Shown here piece after piece: positions 1 to 10,235 of a stretch of 64,000 bases of DNA. The notes beneath the pieces were generated by a model. The model saw nothing but the letters and a program-made list of their open reading frames with translations, was not told the DNA's origin and searched no databases. The first letter of the stretch is position 1. Every line of letters starts with the position of its first letter. Position numbers and translations under genes: made by a program. Where the stretch lies: positions 17,431,098 through 17,495,097 of the forward strand of contig CM070602.1 of assembly GCA_036346395.1 (NCBI GenBank). Reading direction: 5' to 3'. The DNA is from Hsuehochloa calcarea. Taxonomy: Eukaryota; Streptophyta; Magnoliopsida; Poales; Poaceae.

Positions 1-115
1 GGATGGATAGAAAAAGGTATTCACAATTTATCCCAACATCAAGCAAACAATTGGAAACATCACCAAACAGCATAGGGTACTTGCCTTCCGCGATGTGACG
101 TAATAGGAGGACACG

Positions 116-120
116 AAGAT
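116..120. repeat. TSD of NA1, left copy (AAGAT)
   Basis: AAGAT directly precedes the TG of the NA1 5' LTR and recurs at 8616-8620 directly after the CA of the 3' LTR. Confidence 0.9.
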
Positions 121-235
121 TGTAATGCCCTAGAATCAAATCGATGGAATTGAGAAGAAGTTGGGGAGGAAAATGCACTTTGAAAGAATAGAAATTCCAT
201 TATTTGATGGGGTTTTCAGCTATATCGCGGCAACC

Positions 236-310
236 TGGGCCTTGGGCCAAAACCCAAGAGGCCCAAGAGGGGGGCCGGCCAATGGGGGGTGTCCTCCCCC
301 TAACCCTAGC
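236..310 (+). promoter_or_regulatory. Site II-like (TGGGCC) and telo-box-like cluster in NA1 LTR
   Basis: TGGGCC at 236-241 and again at 243-248, followed by CCCAAGAGGCCCAAG and CCCTAACCCTAGCC at 297-310, then a CT-rich tract. In plants TGGGCC/T (site II, TCP targets) next to AAACCCTA-type telo boxes marks promoters of ribosomal-protein and cell-cycle genes. A similar combination recurs in the other LTRs of this superfamily, for example 6665-6739 and, reversed, 47650-47725. That it is the LTR promoter is inference. Confidence 0.45.
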
Positions 311-1478
311 CGCCCCACCGTCTCCCCTCCACTCCCTCCCCCTCTCCAACCGGCCGCCACCCTCCTCCCTGCAGTGCAGCAATTTTGTTCGTCCGATTTG
401 GGTAAGTTCCGTATGTTTTCTGATCTTCTCACCTCTTAGAAAGTTGTAGCCCTTGATCTTAGCTTTCTTTTGGCACCGAGATCATATGATTTCGAGTTAG
501 GGTTTAGGAGATATGGTAGTTTTACCGCGACTGTTCAAGAGAGCTGATGTGATTTGACAGATTTTCTTGTCGGGCCATTATGATTTACTTAGACGGCGAA
601 TCTGGTATTTTCGTCTTCTATAGTTTTGTTCCTGATGTCATTATCTTTATTTTGGCACCGAGATTACTTGATTCCGCCTTACGGTTTAGGAGATATGAAG
701 TTTTAACCGCGCGCTGTCCTGTCTGCCTGAGAATTTGGAACTGTCGGTTTTCCCCTCGGTTTTGTTCAAATTAGGGGCCGAATCAGAATCTTCACCCAAC
801 TAAGTTATTGTAGCTTTCGAAATTATCTTTCCAAGTTGATAAGGATCATTCTCATTGGATCAATAGGCTAAAAGTTACGCCATTTTATTTATTACTGATC
901 TGTATTCTGGACAGACGTAGATGGGTTGTGTTTAGCTGTTAATTAGTCCTCTGTTTTGGCCGAATCAGGGGATTCCGCCAACTAATGTTTTGTAGCCTGA
1001 TCTGTTAAGTTTCAGTGAGCACTGGTTTCAGGTCTTTTAGAGTTACAGATAATTAATGGTGAATTTTCTCGTACAACTGCCCGTAGATCGATAATCTGGA
1101 CTTTTGGCGTAGAGGTCAAAACGAACATTTGGGCATGTGGGTTGATTAGAGGGTATCGTAGAACTCGTGTAACTATGTTATACCCTGTTATCCTTATTCT
1201 GTGACAATAATTGTATAGGCGGTGAGGCGGTGAGTGGAAGGACACCTTCGTTGCTTCCCAATACTTCACAGCACGGAAGGCAAGTGCAATGTTTAACTTG
1301 TGTGAATTTGATGAATGCATGATAATTTGGTAACTTATGAGTATTCCTGTGATTTGAGCATGATGTGGTAGATTTCAATACCTTCTTCTGTGATAAATTG
1401 AGATGAAGTTCAAGTTATGCATTTCATTCCATGCACACATATTTCCTTTGCCGTCCACGGAGTGAAACTTGATTAAGT

Positions 1479-1660
1479 CCCATTAATTCCAATATGGGCA
1501 TGTGAGACCCACCATTCCAATGTGGGCAACGTTGACCACCATTCCAATGTGGCAACTTCGGACACCCGTATGAAACGTTCTTCATACGGTGATTGGATCC
1601 CCGTACTTTGCGAAGTACGGGCTTAAGTGAACACCGACGGGTGTGTCACTATTTATACCG
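1479..1660 (+). repeat. Palindrome array in NA1 5' LTR
   Basis: Successive inverted repeats: CCCAT...ATGGG (1479-1498), CCCAC...GTGGG (1508-1526), GTTG-A-CCAC...GTGG-CAAC (1531-1556), CCGTATGAA/TTCATACGG with a 6-nt loop (1566-1589), CCCGTACTT/AAGTACGGG with a 4-nt loop (1600-1621), and a 9-bp stem with one bulge, GTGAACACC/GGTGTGTCAC (1627-1649). The same order is found in every LTR of this superfamily in the window. Confidence 0.8.
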
Positions 1661-2186
1661 TATAAGCGTGTGAAAAGTCCGTTCTCCTTCAATGCATTCT
1701 TTCATTCCATCCATTCATGTATTCATTCCATTCAATCGTATATGTGTTCCAAGATTTGTTCGTAATTCCACCGGTTTGTGTTGTCCACTCTATGTTTGAT
1801 TATTCTTGTATGCACTTGCCGAGTCTTGACTCACCCTTGCTTTGTATGTTTTAATTAGGTAATTGAGGAGAAGACAAGATGATTTGGTGGGGTAGTTCGA
1901 CTGCTCGCACTTCACTTTTATCCAACGAATAATTATTATTACCTTTCACCAAGCCAACTTATTAATTAAATTTCTAGATTTGTAATAATCCAACTTTGGT
2001 ATTGCTTGACTGTTCGTGGTATTATAATTGTTTATCCATTCTTTTCCATGAATCTGGTGATCATTTATTGTCATTCTTTAGAAATTATTGTTGATTGAAT
2101 CTGTATAATCCAGCTGTAATGCTATCCTTAGTAGTTTGATAATTTTGCGTGACATCTTGGTTTCCGAATAGCCAGGGTGTTACAGT

Positions 2187-2198
2187 TGGTATCAGAGC
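2187..2198 (+). other. PBS of NA1 (tRNA-Met)
   Basis: TGGTATCAGAGC, complementary to the 3' end of initiator tRNA-Met, lies 2 bp after the 5' LTR end. The bases after it (CGGGCTTTAGGTCTGTGG) resemble those in element 3. Confidence 0.92.
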
Positions 2199-5100
2199 GG
2201 GCTTTAGGTCTGTGGTAATTAAGTTATTAAAATGACACATTGTGCACAGTAGGTGGGGTTTGGGAAATCCATTGTTTTCGCATTTCTAGTGATGTGGTTC
2301 ATTATGTTGTATGGTATAGAATTGCTTCTGTACTATCTTTCTTGTTATTAATCTATGACGTGATGTGATATCCTATATATCTATGAATTATTCTATGATT
2401 GTCATGAGATGATCCTATATATTCATAATTGATTGCATTAGTTATGCGTATCGGTAGCGGACATCGAGCATCTGAGTTCGTGGTTGTCGCCACAGGTTTT
2501 GCTGTGCTACACCATCGCTCGTGTTGTAATAGTAGAGAAGTTCTTACCCCTGTTCCATAGTTCTGTGTTGAGCCTGAGCTCATTGATGAAGTTGTTGTCC
2601 TTCTCAAGTTTGTATCTGGTTTTCTGGTTGTAGTTTCTGACAGTTCGTGAATTTCTTTTGAATGGAAGGTTATAATGAAGTGGGCAATCTCCAGTAGGTT
2701 TCTGATCATTCTTTGAAACAATTATTGTTCTTTCTACTATTGTGATATTTCGCTCACGTCGGCGTAGTTAAATAGCAAGATTTACCTTTTCACGAAAGTT
2801 CTGTTTTACCCCTGTTGGAAACTTTAACCCGTGTGCTCGCTTGGGGTTTCGGGCATTGGCATATTTCTTTTGCAAGTTCATTATCAAGTGCACAATGATC
2901 TTGCATATTTCTTTTTGGGATGCTTTAGACAGTGGTTCTCTTCCTTGATTTCTGATTTTGACAAATTCTTGTCCGGTGCTAGTTGATGAATTTCTCTTAG
3001 GTTCATGATTCATGGTAGTTGATGAGATCCAAAAGGTATTTAAGGGTTCTCTGAAAATATTATTTTTTTTCAGTTGTTGAATTTCTTTTATTTTAAATGA
3101 TCTTGACGATTGGCAATATTGATATTTCCATGTTTGTTCCTTCTCATTGGAAAATAGCGACTCGTTTACTCGTTTGATAGTTTGTATAATGAGAGTTTTC
3201 TGTTGCAAGTTCGTTAACACGAGGAAGCATTGGCTCCATGTATTTCTTTTGGATCATTCCACGTCTTAAAGTTTAACGTATCTCTTTTCTGAGGATTAGT
3301 GTTAAAACCATTTTTGGGGTGCCTTGTGGTGATTAAGTCGGAGATGGTAATCAAACAAATTGGTTGGCTACGGGTTCCTATTGGTCCCTAGATGTTTTTC
3401 AAAATAATTCTTGTCTTTCTGATTGCTGAGCTCTCTTTGCTACTTGTACACGATATTATTGACAAGATCATTCTTTTTGTAAGGGTCCTATCTCAATTGT
3501 TGATTAAGGTGACCTAGTTAACCGTTTGGTATTTTGGGGAGCGGAATTAGCTTTTACAAAGTTTATCGAAGAAAGTCTTGACTCTACTCGTTTCTTTTGG
3601 AGTAGTTGGAATGTTGGAGTTTAGAACCTCTCTTGAAAAAAAAGTGTGAAACCCTTTTCTAATGTTATGGTGGAGTTGTGTGAGAGGTTTGTTTCACTTT
3701 GTGGTTTTCGTACTAAGTTTCCTTTCTAGAATAAGTTGTTATTACAATTCCATTTGATCTTTGAAAAAATTCTATAACACGATTTGCCATGTTCCTTTAG
3801 GAGGATTATTCACATGATCGATATTGTGATGGTAATGTTGATTCCTTTATAAAGAAAAAAGTTGACCGCCTTCGTAATATTTCTAAAATGATCAAATTTC
3901 CAGTTTGTGTTCGAGCTCTTTTGGGAATTCAAGTTCTTTGTGGTAAACATAGTTTGTCGAGTAAAGCGATATGTTGAAAAATTATAATAGTTCTTCCGTG
4001 CTGCGGGTGTTTTGATCTTGAATACCCGTTTGTTCCTAACGGTTAAGGTCTGATATTCTGTTATTGTGAGGCCTATGTTTTCAACTGTGGACTTTCCATA
4101 AGTTTTCTGAGTTCGTTGCCTAATTGGTTTTCCCCTGAGTTTTGTGTTCCTTGCGAGTGGTAAGTGATTTTTCAGTTGGTGAAGATCGTTTCTATTTGCC
4201 TCTTCTTTCGAGAAGGAATCAACCCATTCATTCCACGTGGGTCTTCCGAAATGTTTTCTAAGTGTTGTTATGGGCTTGATGTTAATACCTGTATTAAACT
4301 GATCGCCTTGGGTGATATCGTTCAAATAAGGATATTTCAAGTTTAGCTTTCGCGGTACCTTGGAGCTCGTGAATCAACTGGTAACTGAAATTATTTTGGG
4401 TAACTTGAGGAATTGGATTAACCTATTGCTTCTTAAAGATTTCGTGTGATTTAGTCCGAAAGGCTCTTTAGTTTGAGTTCGCAAAGTGAGGTTACAATCA
4501 AAGAAGATTTTCGTTGATCTCTTCGAGCGAAGTTAATCCGTTTGCTTTCCGTGAAATCCTGTAAAGGGAAATGTTTCGAGTTTTGTGGCTGAGACCATTT
4601 GGATCTCGTGTTTCCCAAGTAGATGAACTGTTTCGAGCAAGTTGACCTGTTGAAGGATCTTATCGATTCTTAATTAAATCTTGTGGTTATTTGAAGCGTC
4701 CCTAAATTTGTTGCTCTTTCCGCTCAAGAGATGGCGAATTTCAAACGTAATATCTTTCTTTCGTGTCGGCTGTTATTTGCTATTCTCTTTTGAGGGATGT
4801 GTGCCTCCAATTATGAATTCAGCTTTCATTTTCCAAGATCACCTTTATCAAAATATTTCTTTTGGTTTCCTGCTCGCCGCGATGAGCAACGTCTTTCTGT
4901 GTGAATAAACTTATCTTTGTTCGCCTCTTCCTTTTGAGAAAGGATCACAGTTTTGGGTTGCAAAGTTTTTGCAAAGGGTAAGTTTGGCAACTGTTTGATG
5001 GTAGATGAGTAATCGTAGCGGTGAGATTTTGCTACCAAGTTATTAGAGGAGTAGTAGAATATAGAATGGTTTTGATCTGTATCTCTTGGGAGAAAATTAA

Positions 5101-6534
5101 TTCACATGGAATGTTTGGGTTTCGAAGTAAGTCTGAAAAGTGTTACGACTGAGTAGAGCCTATGGTATAGTGAAACTTCAGAACTTCAGTTCATGATTGA
5201 ATGGTCGGTGATTATCGAAGGTATGGAAACCTTGATTATTTCTATAGAGCAACGCAATTGGATAATGATGCGAGATTAGGTGGGAAATTTCTAAGTATGC
5301 AAATGAGTGAGTATGTTAGAATTGGAGAAAATGTTGGAGAGTCAATCATTGATTTCCTATATGTTATAATTGAAATTTGTGGTAGAGATCTTGGAGGTTA
5401 AATCTGGGTTTGCATTGTTATGTTAGACCTTTGGTCACTCAATGAGTGTGTATAGAGAAAGTGGAATAATTGAGTCTCTGATCGGTGGAAAGATCAATGA
5501 TGAATTTTTTTATGTAGTACATGGCGTGTGTCTTGAGGATTACGAGTTGTTCTTGAAGATTAGAGGTAATGTGATTTTGTGATATCTATTTTGTGGCGCT
5601 TTGGGTGCCTTCAATCAAATTAATGTTGATTAGTAGAATGAGTTACCTAGAGTATTCGGTGGATTCAATCGAACCTCTCCACAATGGTGTGGATGATGTA
5701 CATCGCTTTGAGCGAATTTGAGAAGGTTTAACTAAGAGATTTAAGCTCGGTGATATGCGATGAGTTCAATTTCAAGGTTCAAAAGAAGTTTTATTCCTAA
5801 AGAGGAACTAAGAAGAATGATGTTTTCTTGGTTAGTGAAGCGTTTTCTTTAGTCACGCTTGATCTTTGTGTTGTTGATTGATGACTTCCACGTTTTGGGT
5901 TGGCGTTGTTTTGGCATGAGTGATTCTTTCGATTCCGACGAGTCAAAGAAATATTTGATTTGGGCATTCGCGTGAATTTCTCCTTTGGCTTTCGTGGTGT
6001 TCTTTATAAATTTCTTAATTGGAAGTGGAAATTGCTTTCATGATGAATTGTCAAATTTAGAATTTAAACTTTTGGTGGAGGTTAATATTTTGTGGGCGCG
6101 ATAAGGACTCTCTATTTTGATTAGATTATCTTCGTTTGAAGGTTGCGAAATTGGGAAGTTAGCATATCGCATTGACCGTCTCGGATCCATATGCGAAGCA
6201 CGTAACGTCTGTTGCGTTCTGGGGCTAAGTGAACAGCTGAGCCATTCAAAGTTTGAGATTTAGTTAAAGAGGTTGACCAACGTGTAAGGTCTTACCTTCG
6301 ATCCTCTTCTAATAAGTGAACCCAGAAAGTTCAGGCTGAGCATTAGGTCGATCGTCGTTTTATATTTGTGTTGAGGTTCCTCTGTCCGAGAGAGAGGACA
6401 CTTGAGAGCTAGAGTCTCGCATGTGCGAGCAGTATCCAGATCTGTTCGATTCAGGTACGTGTTTAAGATGATTAATTTTTCCCACCACATTTCCTTTCTA
6501 GTAGATCGTTGCAAAGATTCGAGGTCGAATCCTG
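2199..6534 (+). mobile_element. Interior of NA1, no intact coding region
   Basis: About 4.3 kb, rich in short frames but with no recognisable gag, protease, RT or integrase except the relic near 6160. The same sequence lies in reverse at 47853-52030 in NA2. The longest frames are antisense (2353-2721, 122 aa; 2768-3220, 150 aa; 3810-4340, 176 aa). Only the 122-aa frame is kept at full length in NA2 (51505-51873); the 176-aa frame is cut to 73 aa there (49881-50102). None resembles a protein I know. Confidence 0.75.
6150..6275 (+). pseudogene. Relic of gypsy pol C-terminus in NA1
   Basis: One frame reads IGKLAYRIDRLGS, then an NVCCV stretch, and stops at 6260-6270. Element 3 has IGKLAYRLDLPES followed by GVHNVFHVSML at the same distance (about 370 bp) from its PPT. 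This is the segment after the GPY/F module at the end of the integrase. NA2 keeps a shorter version, KLAYRIDRLGS, on the reverse strand near 47990-48030. The relic shows that the non-autonomous family descends from a gypsy element like element 3. No catalytic part survives. Confidence 0.6.
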
Positions 6535-6549
6535 TTAAGGGGGGTAGAA
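6535..6549 (+). other. PPT of NA1
   Basis: TTAAGGGGGGTAGAA abuts the 3' LTR. The preceding GAGGTCGAATCCTG is near-identical to the region next to the PPT of element 3 (reverse, 25787-25815). Confidence 0.88.
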
Positions 6550-8615
6550 TGTAATGCCCTAGAATCAAATCGATGGAATTGAGAAGAAGTTGGGGAGGAA
6601 AATGCACTTTGAAAGAATAGAAATTCCATTATTTGATGGGGTTTTCAGCTATATCGCGGCAACCTGGGCCTTGGGCCAAAACCCAAGAGGCCCAAGAGGG
6701 GGGCCGGCCAATGGGGGGTGTCCTCCCCCTAACCCTAGCCGCCCCACCGTCTCCCCTCCACTCCCTCCCCCTCTCCAACCGGCCGCCACCCTCCTCCCTG
6801 CAGTGCAGCAATTTTGTTCGTCCGATTTGGGTAAGTTCCGTATGTTTTCTGATCTTCTCACCTCTTAGAAAGTTGTAGCCCTTGATCTTAGCTTTCTTTT
6901 GGCACCGAGATCATATGATTTCGAGTTAGGGTTTAGGAGATATGGTAGTTTTACCGCGACTGTTCAAGAGAGCTGATGTGATTTGACAGATTTTCTTGTC
7001 GGGCCATTATGATTTACTTAGACGGCGAATCTGGTATTTTCGTCTTCTATAGTTTTGTTCCTGATGTCATTATCTTTATTTTGGCACCGAGATTACTTGA
7101 TTCCGCCTTACGGTTTAGGAGATATGAAGTTTTAACCGCGCGCTGTCCTGTCTGCCTGAGAATTTGGAACTGTCGGTTTTCCCCTCGGTTTTGTTCAAAT
7201 TAGGGGCCGAATCAGAATCTTCACCCAACTAAGTTATTGTAGCTTTCGAAATTATCTTTCCAAGTTGATAAGGATCATTCTCATTGGATCAATAGGCTAA
7301 AAGTTACGCCATTTTATTTATTACTGATCTGTATTCTGGACAGACGTAGATGGGTTGTGTTTAGCTGTTAATTAGTCCTCTGTTTTGGCGAATCAGGGGA
7401 TTCCGCCAACTAATGTTTTGTAGCCTGATCTGTTAAGTTTCAGTGAGCACTGGTTTCAGGTCTTTTAGAGTTACAGATAATTAATGGTGAATTTTCTCGT
7501 ACAACTGCCCGTAGATCGATAATCTGGACTTTTGGCGTAGAGGTCAAAACGAACATTTGGGCATGTGGGTTGATTAGAGGGTATCGTAGAACTCGTGTAA
7601 CTATGTTATACCCTGTTATCCTTATTCTGTGACAATAATTGTATAGGCGGTGAGGCGGTGAGTGGAAGGACACCTTCGTTGCTTCCCAATACTTCACAGC
7701 ACGGAAGGCAAGTGCAATGTTTAACTTGTGTGAATTTGATGAATGCATGATAATTTGGTAACTTATGAGTATTCCTGTGATTTGAGCATGATGTGGTAGA
7801 TTTCAATACCTTCTTACGTGATAAATTGAGATGAAGTTCAAGTTATGCATTTCATTCCATGCACACATATTTCCTTTGTCAGTCACGGGAGTGGAAACTT
7901 GATTAAGTCCCATTAATTCCAATATGGGCATGTGAGACCCACCATTCCAATGTGGGCAGCGTTGACCACCATTCCAATGTGGCAACCGGACACCGTATGA
8001 AACGTTCTTCATACGGTGATTGGATCCGTGCTTTGCAAATGCGGGCTTAAGTGAACACCGACGGTGTGTCACTATTTATACCCAGGTATAAGCGTGTGAA
8101 AAGTCCGTTCTCCTTCAATGCATTCTTTCATTCCATCCATTCATGTATTCATTCCATTCAATCGTATATGTGTTCCAAGATTTGTTCGTAATTCCACTGG
8201 TTTGTGTTGTCCACTCTATGTTTGATTATTCTTGTATGCACTTGCTTTGAGTCTTGACTCACCCTTGCTTTGTATGTTTTAATTAGGTAATTGAGGAGAA
8301 GACAAGATGATTTGGTGGGGTAGTTCGGCACACTGCACTTCACTTTTATCCAACCAGAATAATTATTATTACCTTTCAGTCAAGCCAACTTATTAATTAA
8401 ATTTCTAGATTTGTAATAATCCAACTTTGGTATTGCTTGACTGTTCGTGGTATTATAATTGTTTATCCATTCTTTTCCATGAATCTGGTGATCATTTATT
8501 GTCATTCTTTAGAAATTATTGTTGATTGAATCTGTATAATCCAGCTGTAATGCTATCCTTAGTAGTTTGATAATTTTGCGTGACATCTTGGTTTCCGAAT
8601 AGCCAGGGTGTTACA
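6550..8615 (+). repeat. 3' LTR of NA1
   Basis: 2066 bp, same ends as the 5' LTR, followed by TSD AAGAT (8616-8620). It carries the palindrome array at 7909-8092; here the fourth palindrome is an 11-bp stem, CACCGTATGAA/TTCATACGGTG (7991-8018). The fifth hairpin is weaker than in the 5' LTR. Confidence 0.93.
7909..8092 (+). repeat. Palindrome array in NA1 3' LTR
   Basis: Same order of inverted repeats as at 1479-1660, ending with TTATACC/GGTATAA around 8076-8091. Confidence 0.8.
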
Positions 8616-9918
8616 AAGATGCCCCTCCACTCACCGCCTCACCGCCTACACAAAATGTATAATCGAAATAAGAATAACAAGGTATGACATTGCTACAAGA
8701 GCCCTTCCATCCCCTCTATCTCTCCCACCCAAACAACGGGATCAATTTTACCAAGTTTACCCAATGACCCGATTCTGCTAAACTGGCAGCGATACTAGAA
8801 AAATCACCATTAATTATCTGTAACTCCAAAAAACCTGAAACTAGTGCTCACTGAATCTTAACAGATCAGGCTACAAAACATTAGTTGGCGGAATCCCCTT
8901 ATTCGGCCAAAACGGAGGGCTAATTAACAGCTAAACACAACCCATCTATGTCTGTCCAGAATACAGATCAGAGATAAAGAAAATGACGTAACTTTCAACC
9001 TATTGATCCAATGAGAATGATTCTTATCAGCTTGGAAAGATAATTTTAAGGGCTAAAATAACTTAGTTGGGTGAAGGTTCTGATTCGGCCCCTAATTTGA
9101 ACAAAACAGAGGGACAAACCTACTGACCTCAGTTTTCAGACAGACCGGACAGTTCGTAATCAAAAATTCATATCTCCCAAACTACAGATCGGATTTTCCT
9201 GATCTCGATGCCAAAAGAAAGCTAACGTTCCCAGGAATAAAACTCTAGAAGGGCAAAACCATAGATTCGGCCTCTACAGTAGTCTAAACAATAGATGAAA
9301 ACACTAACAATTATCTGCCCAAAATTCAGAACAGTGGTAAAGAAAATATCATAACTTTCATTACACAGATCCAATGGAGATGATCTTTATCAGATTTGAA
9401 AGATAATTTAAAGGGCTACAATAACTTATTTGGGTGGAGGTTCTGGAAATGCCTCTAACTAAATCAAAACATAGGATCAAGCCGACATATCTTTCTCGTC
9501 AGACAGACAGAACAGCGCGCACTAAACAAATTATATCTCCTAAACCGTAAGGCGGAATCACGTGAACTCGGTGGATATGGAAAGCTAAGAACAATACCTA
9601 CAACTTTCTAAGAGATGGACAGGACAGAAAACGAACGCATCTTAATCAAAATCGATGTACAAGGCGGTGCACAGCAAGGGGGGGGGCGGCGGCTCCAAAG
9701 GGGGGGAGGGGGAGAGAAATGTGGAGTTTAGGGTTTGGGTGGTGGGAACCCCCCTCTTATGGCCAGCCACCACATGGGCCCCTCCTGGGCCGTGGCCCAG
9801 GCCCAGGTTGCCGTGAAATCACAGAAAACCCCCCGGTGAAAAGATGATTCTGGTTTTTCGATTAGCTCCCTCTTCCGAAACTTTTTCTAATAAGCCGAAT
9901 CACCTTCGGGGTATTACA

Positions 9919-10235
9919 GTTTCACCAAAATTAAAGCCCTCAACTTGGGTGTAACCTTGCGCCACTAATCTTGCTTTGTTTCTCACCACAACACCATTCT
10001 CTTCTTGTTTGTTTCTATACATCCATTTTTTGCCCATTACATTGTGATCCTCGGGTCTTTTAACTAGTGTACACACGTTGTTGCAGACAAAGTTGTTTAA
10101 TTCTTCATGTATAATATTTGCCCAATCCGAATTATCTAGAGCTTCACCTGCATGTTTTGGCTCAATAGAGGAAACAAACGAGTAATGTTCACAAAAAGAA
10201 GCAACTCAAGATCGAGTTTGAACACCTTTACTAAT
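9919..10235 (-). pseudogene. Ty1/copia reverse transcriptase fragment (C1)
   Basis: On the reverse strand a frame runs from 10235 down to 9919 with one internal stop (TGA near 10205). It reads ISKGVQTRS, stop, VASFCEHYSFVSSIEPK, later ALDNSDWANIIHEELNNF, then KKWMYRNKQEENG and RNKARLVAQGYTQVEG. This is the start of the copia RT domain (RVT_2), including the conserved K-A-R-LVA-Q-GY block. It is cut on the left by LTR Y at LVAQGYTQVEG-FNFGET and on the right by LTR W, so the catalytic part is absent here. It may belong to the same reverse copia as the gag at 59849-63315, as order and strand agree, but this is inference. Confidence 0.92.

Larger units (their letters stand above)
121..2184 (+). 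repeat. 5' LTR of NA1
   Basis: Begins TGTAATGCCC and ends GGGTGTTACA. In order it holds a cluster of GGGCC motifs with a telo-box-like CCCTAACCCTAG (236-310), a pyrimidine-rich tract (310-375), a long AT-rich part with degenerate repeats (400-1150), a palindrome array (1479-1660) and a terminal AT-rich part. It matches 6550-8615 almost base for base; differences are mostly short indels around 1550-1660 and 1905. The short reading frames in this stretch are repeated in both LTRs and look like chance frames. Confidence 0.93.
121..8615 (+). mobile_element. NA1: complete non-autonomous LTR retrotransposon
   Basis: A full 8.5-kb element with two LTRs of 2064 and 2066 bp, a tRNA-Met PBS 2 bp after the 5' LTR, a PPT directly before the 3' LTR, and the 5-bp TSD AAGAT on both sides. 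The 4365-bp interior has no intact gag, protease, RT or integrase frame; only a decayed scrap of the pol C-terminus is left near 6160-6270. It must therefore have been moved by proteins supplied in trans. The PBS and PPT flanks match those of element 3, which makes that family the likely helper. A second copy of the family, NA2, lies reversed at 45608-53070. The LTRs are alike apart from small indels, so insertion looks fairly recent. Confidence 0.93.
1..9918 (-). mobile_element. LTR Y, reverse, left part outside window, split by NA1
   Basis: Two pieces, 1-115 and 8621-9918, join across the NA1 insertion and read as one reverse-oriented LTR. The first ends with the motif CTTGCCTTCCGCGATGTGACG, trimmed here to its first part, and the second resumes with the GCCTCACCGCCTACACA block. 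The same order is seen uninterrupted in the solo LTR at 60334-62511 and in LTR X. The right end is GGGTATTACA at 9918, a typical TG...CA-type LTR end. The following bases GTTTC would be the TSD, but the partner lies outside the window. Inside are two degenerate copies of a block with AACTTTC, GATCCAATG and a TTGGGTG step (about 8990-9080 and 9350-9450). It carries no coding capacity. Whether it is a solo LTR or part of a longer element cannot be decided. Confidence 0.8.

Noticed and set aside
297..310. Interstitial telomere repeat (CCCTAACCCTAG)
   Set aside because: Less than two telomere units and found at the same place in several LTRs; better read as a telo-box-like promoter motif.
161..449. 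Short frames of 60-92 aa on both strands in the NA1 LTR (repeated at 6590-6878)
   Set aside because: They lie in the GC-rich promoter-like part of the LTR, overlap each other in several frames, have low-complexity Pro/Gly composition and match no domain.
2187..2198. tRNA-Met gene candidates at TGGTATCAGAGC sites
   Set aside because: Only the 12-base match to the tRNA 3' end is present; no cloverleaf. These are primer-binding sites.
3810..4340. Antisense 176-aa frame in NA1
   Set aside because: In NA2 the matching frame (49881-50102) is cut to 73 aa, so it is not conserved.
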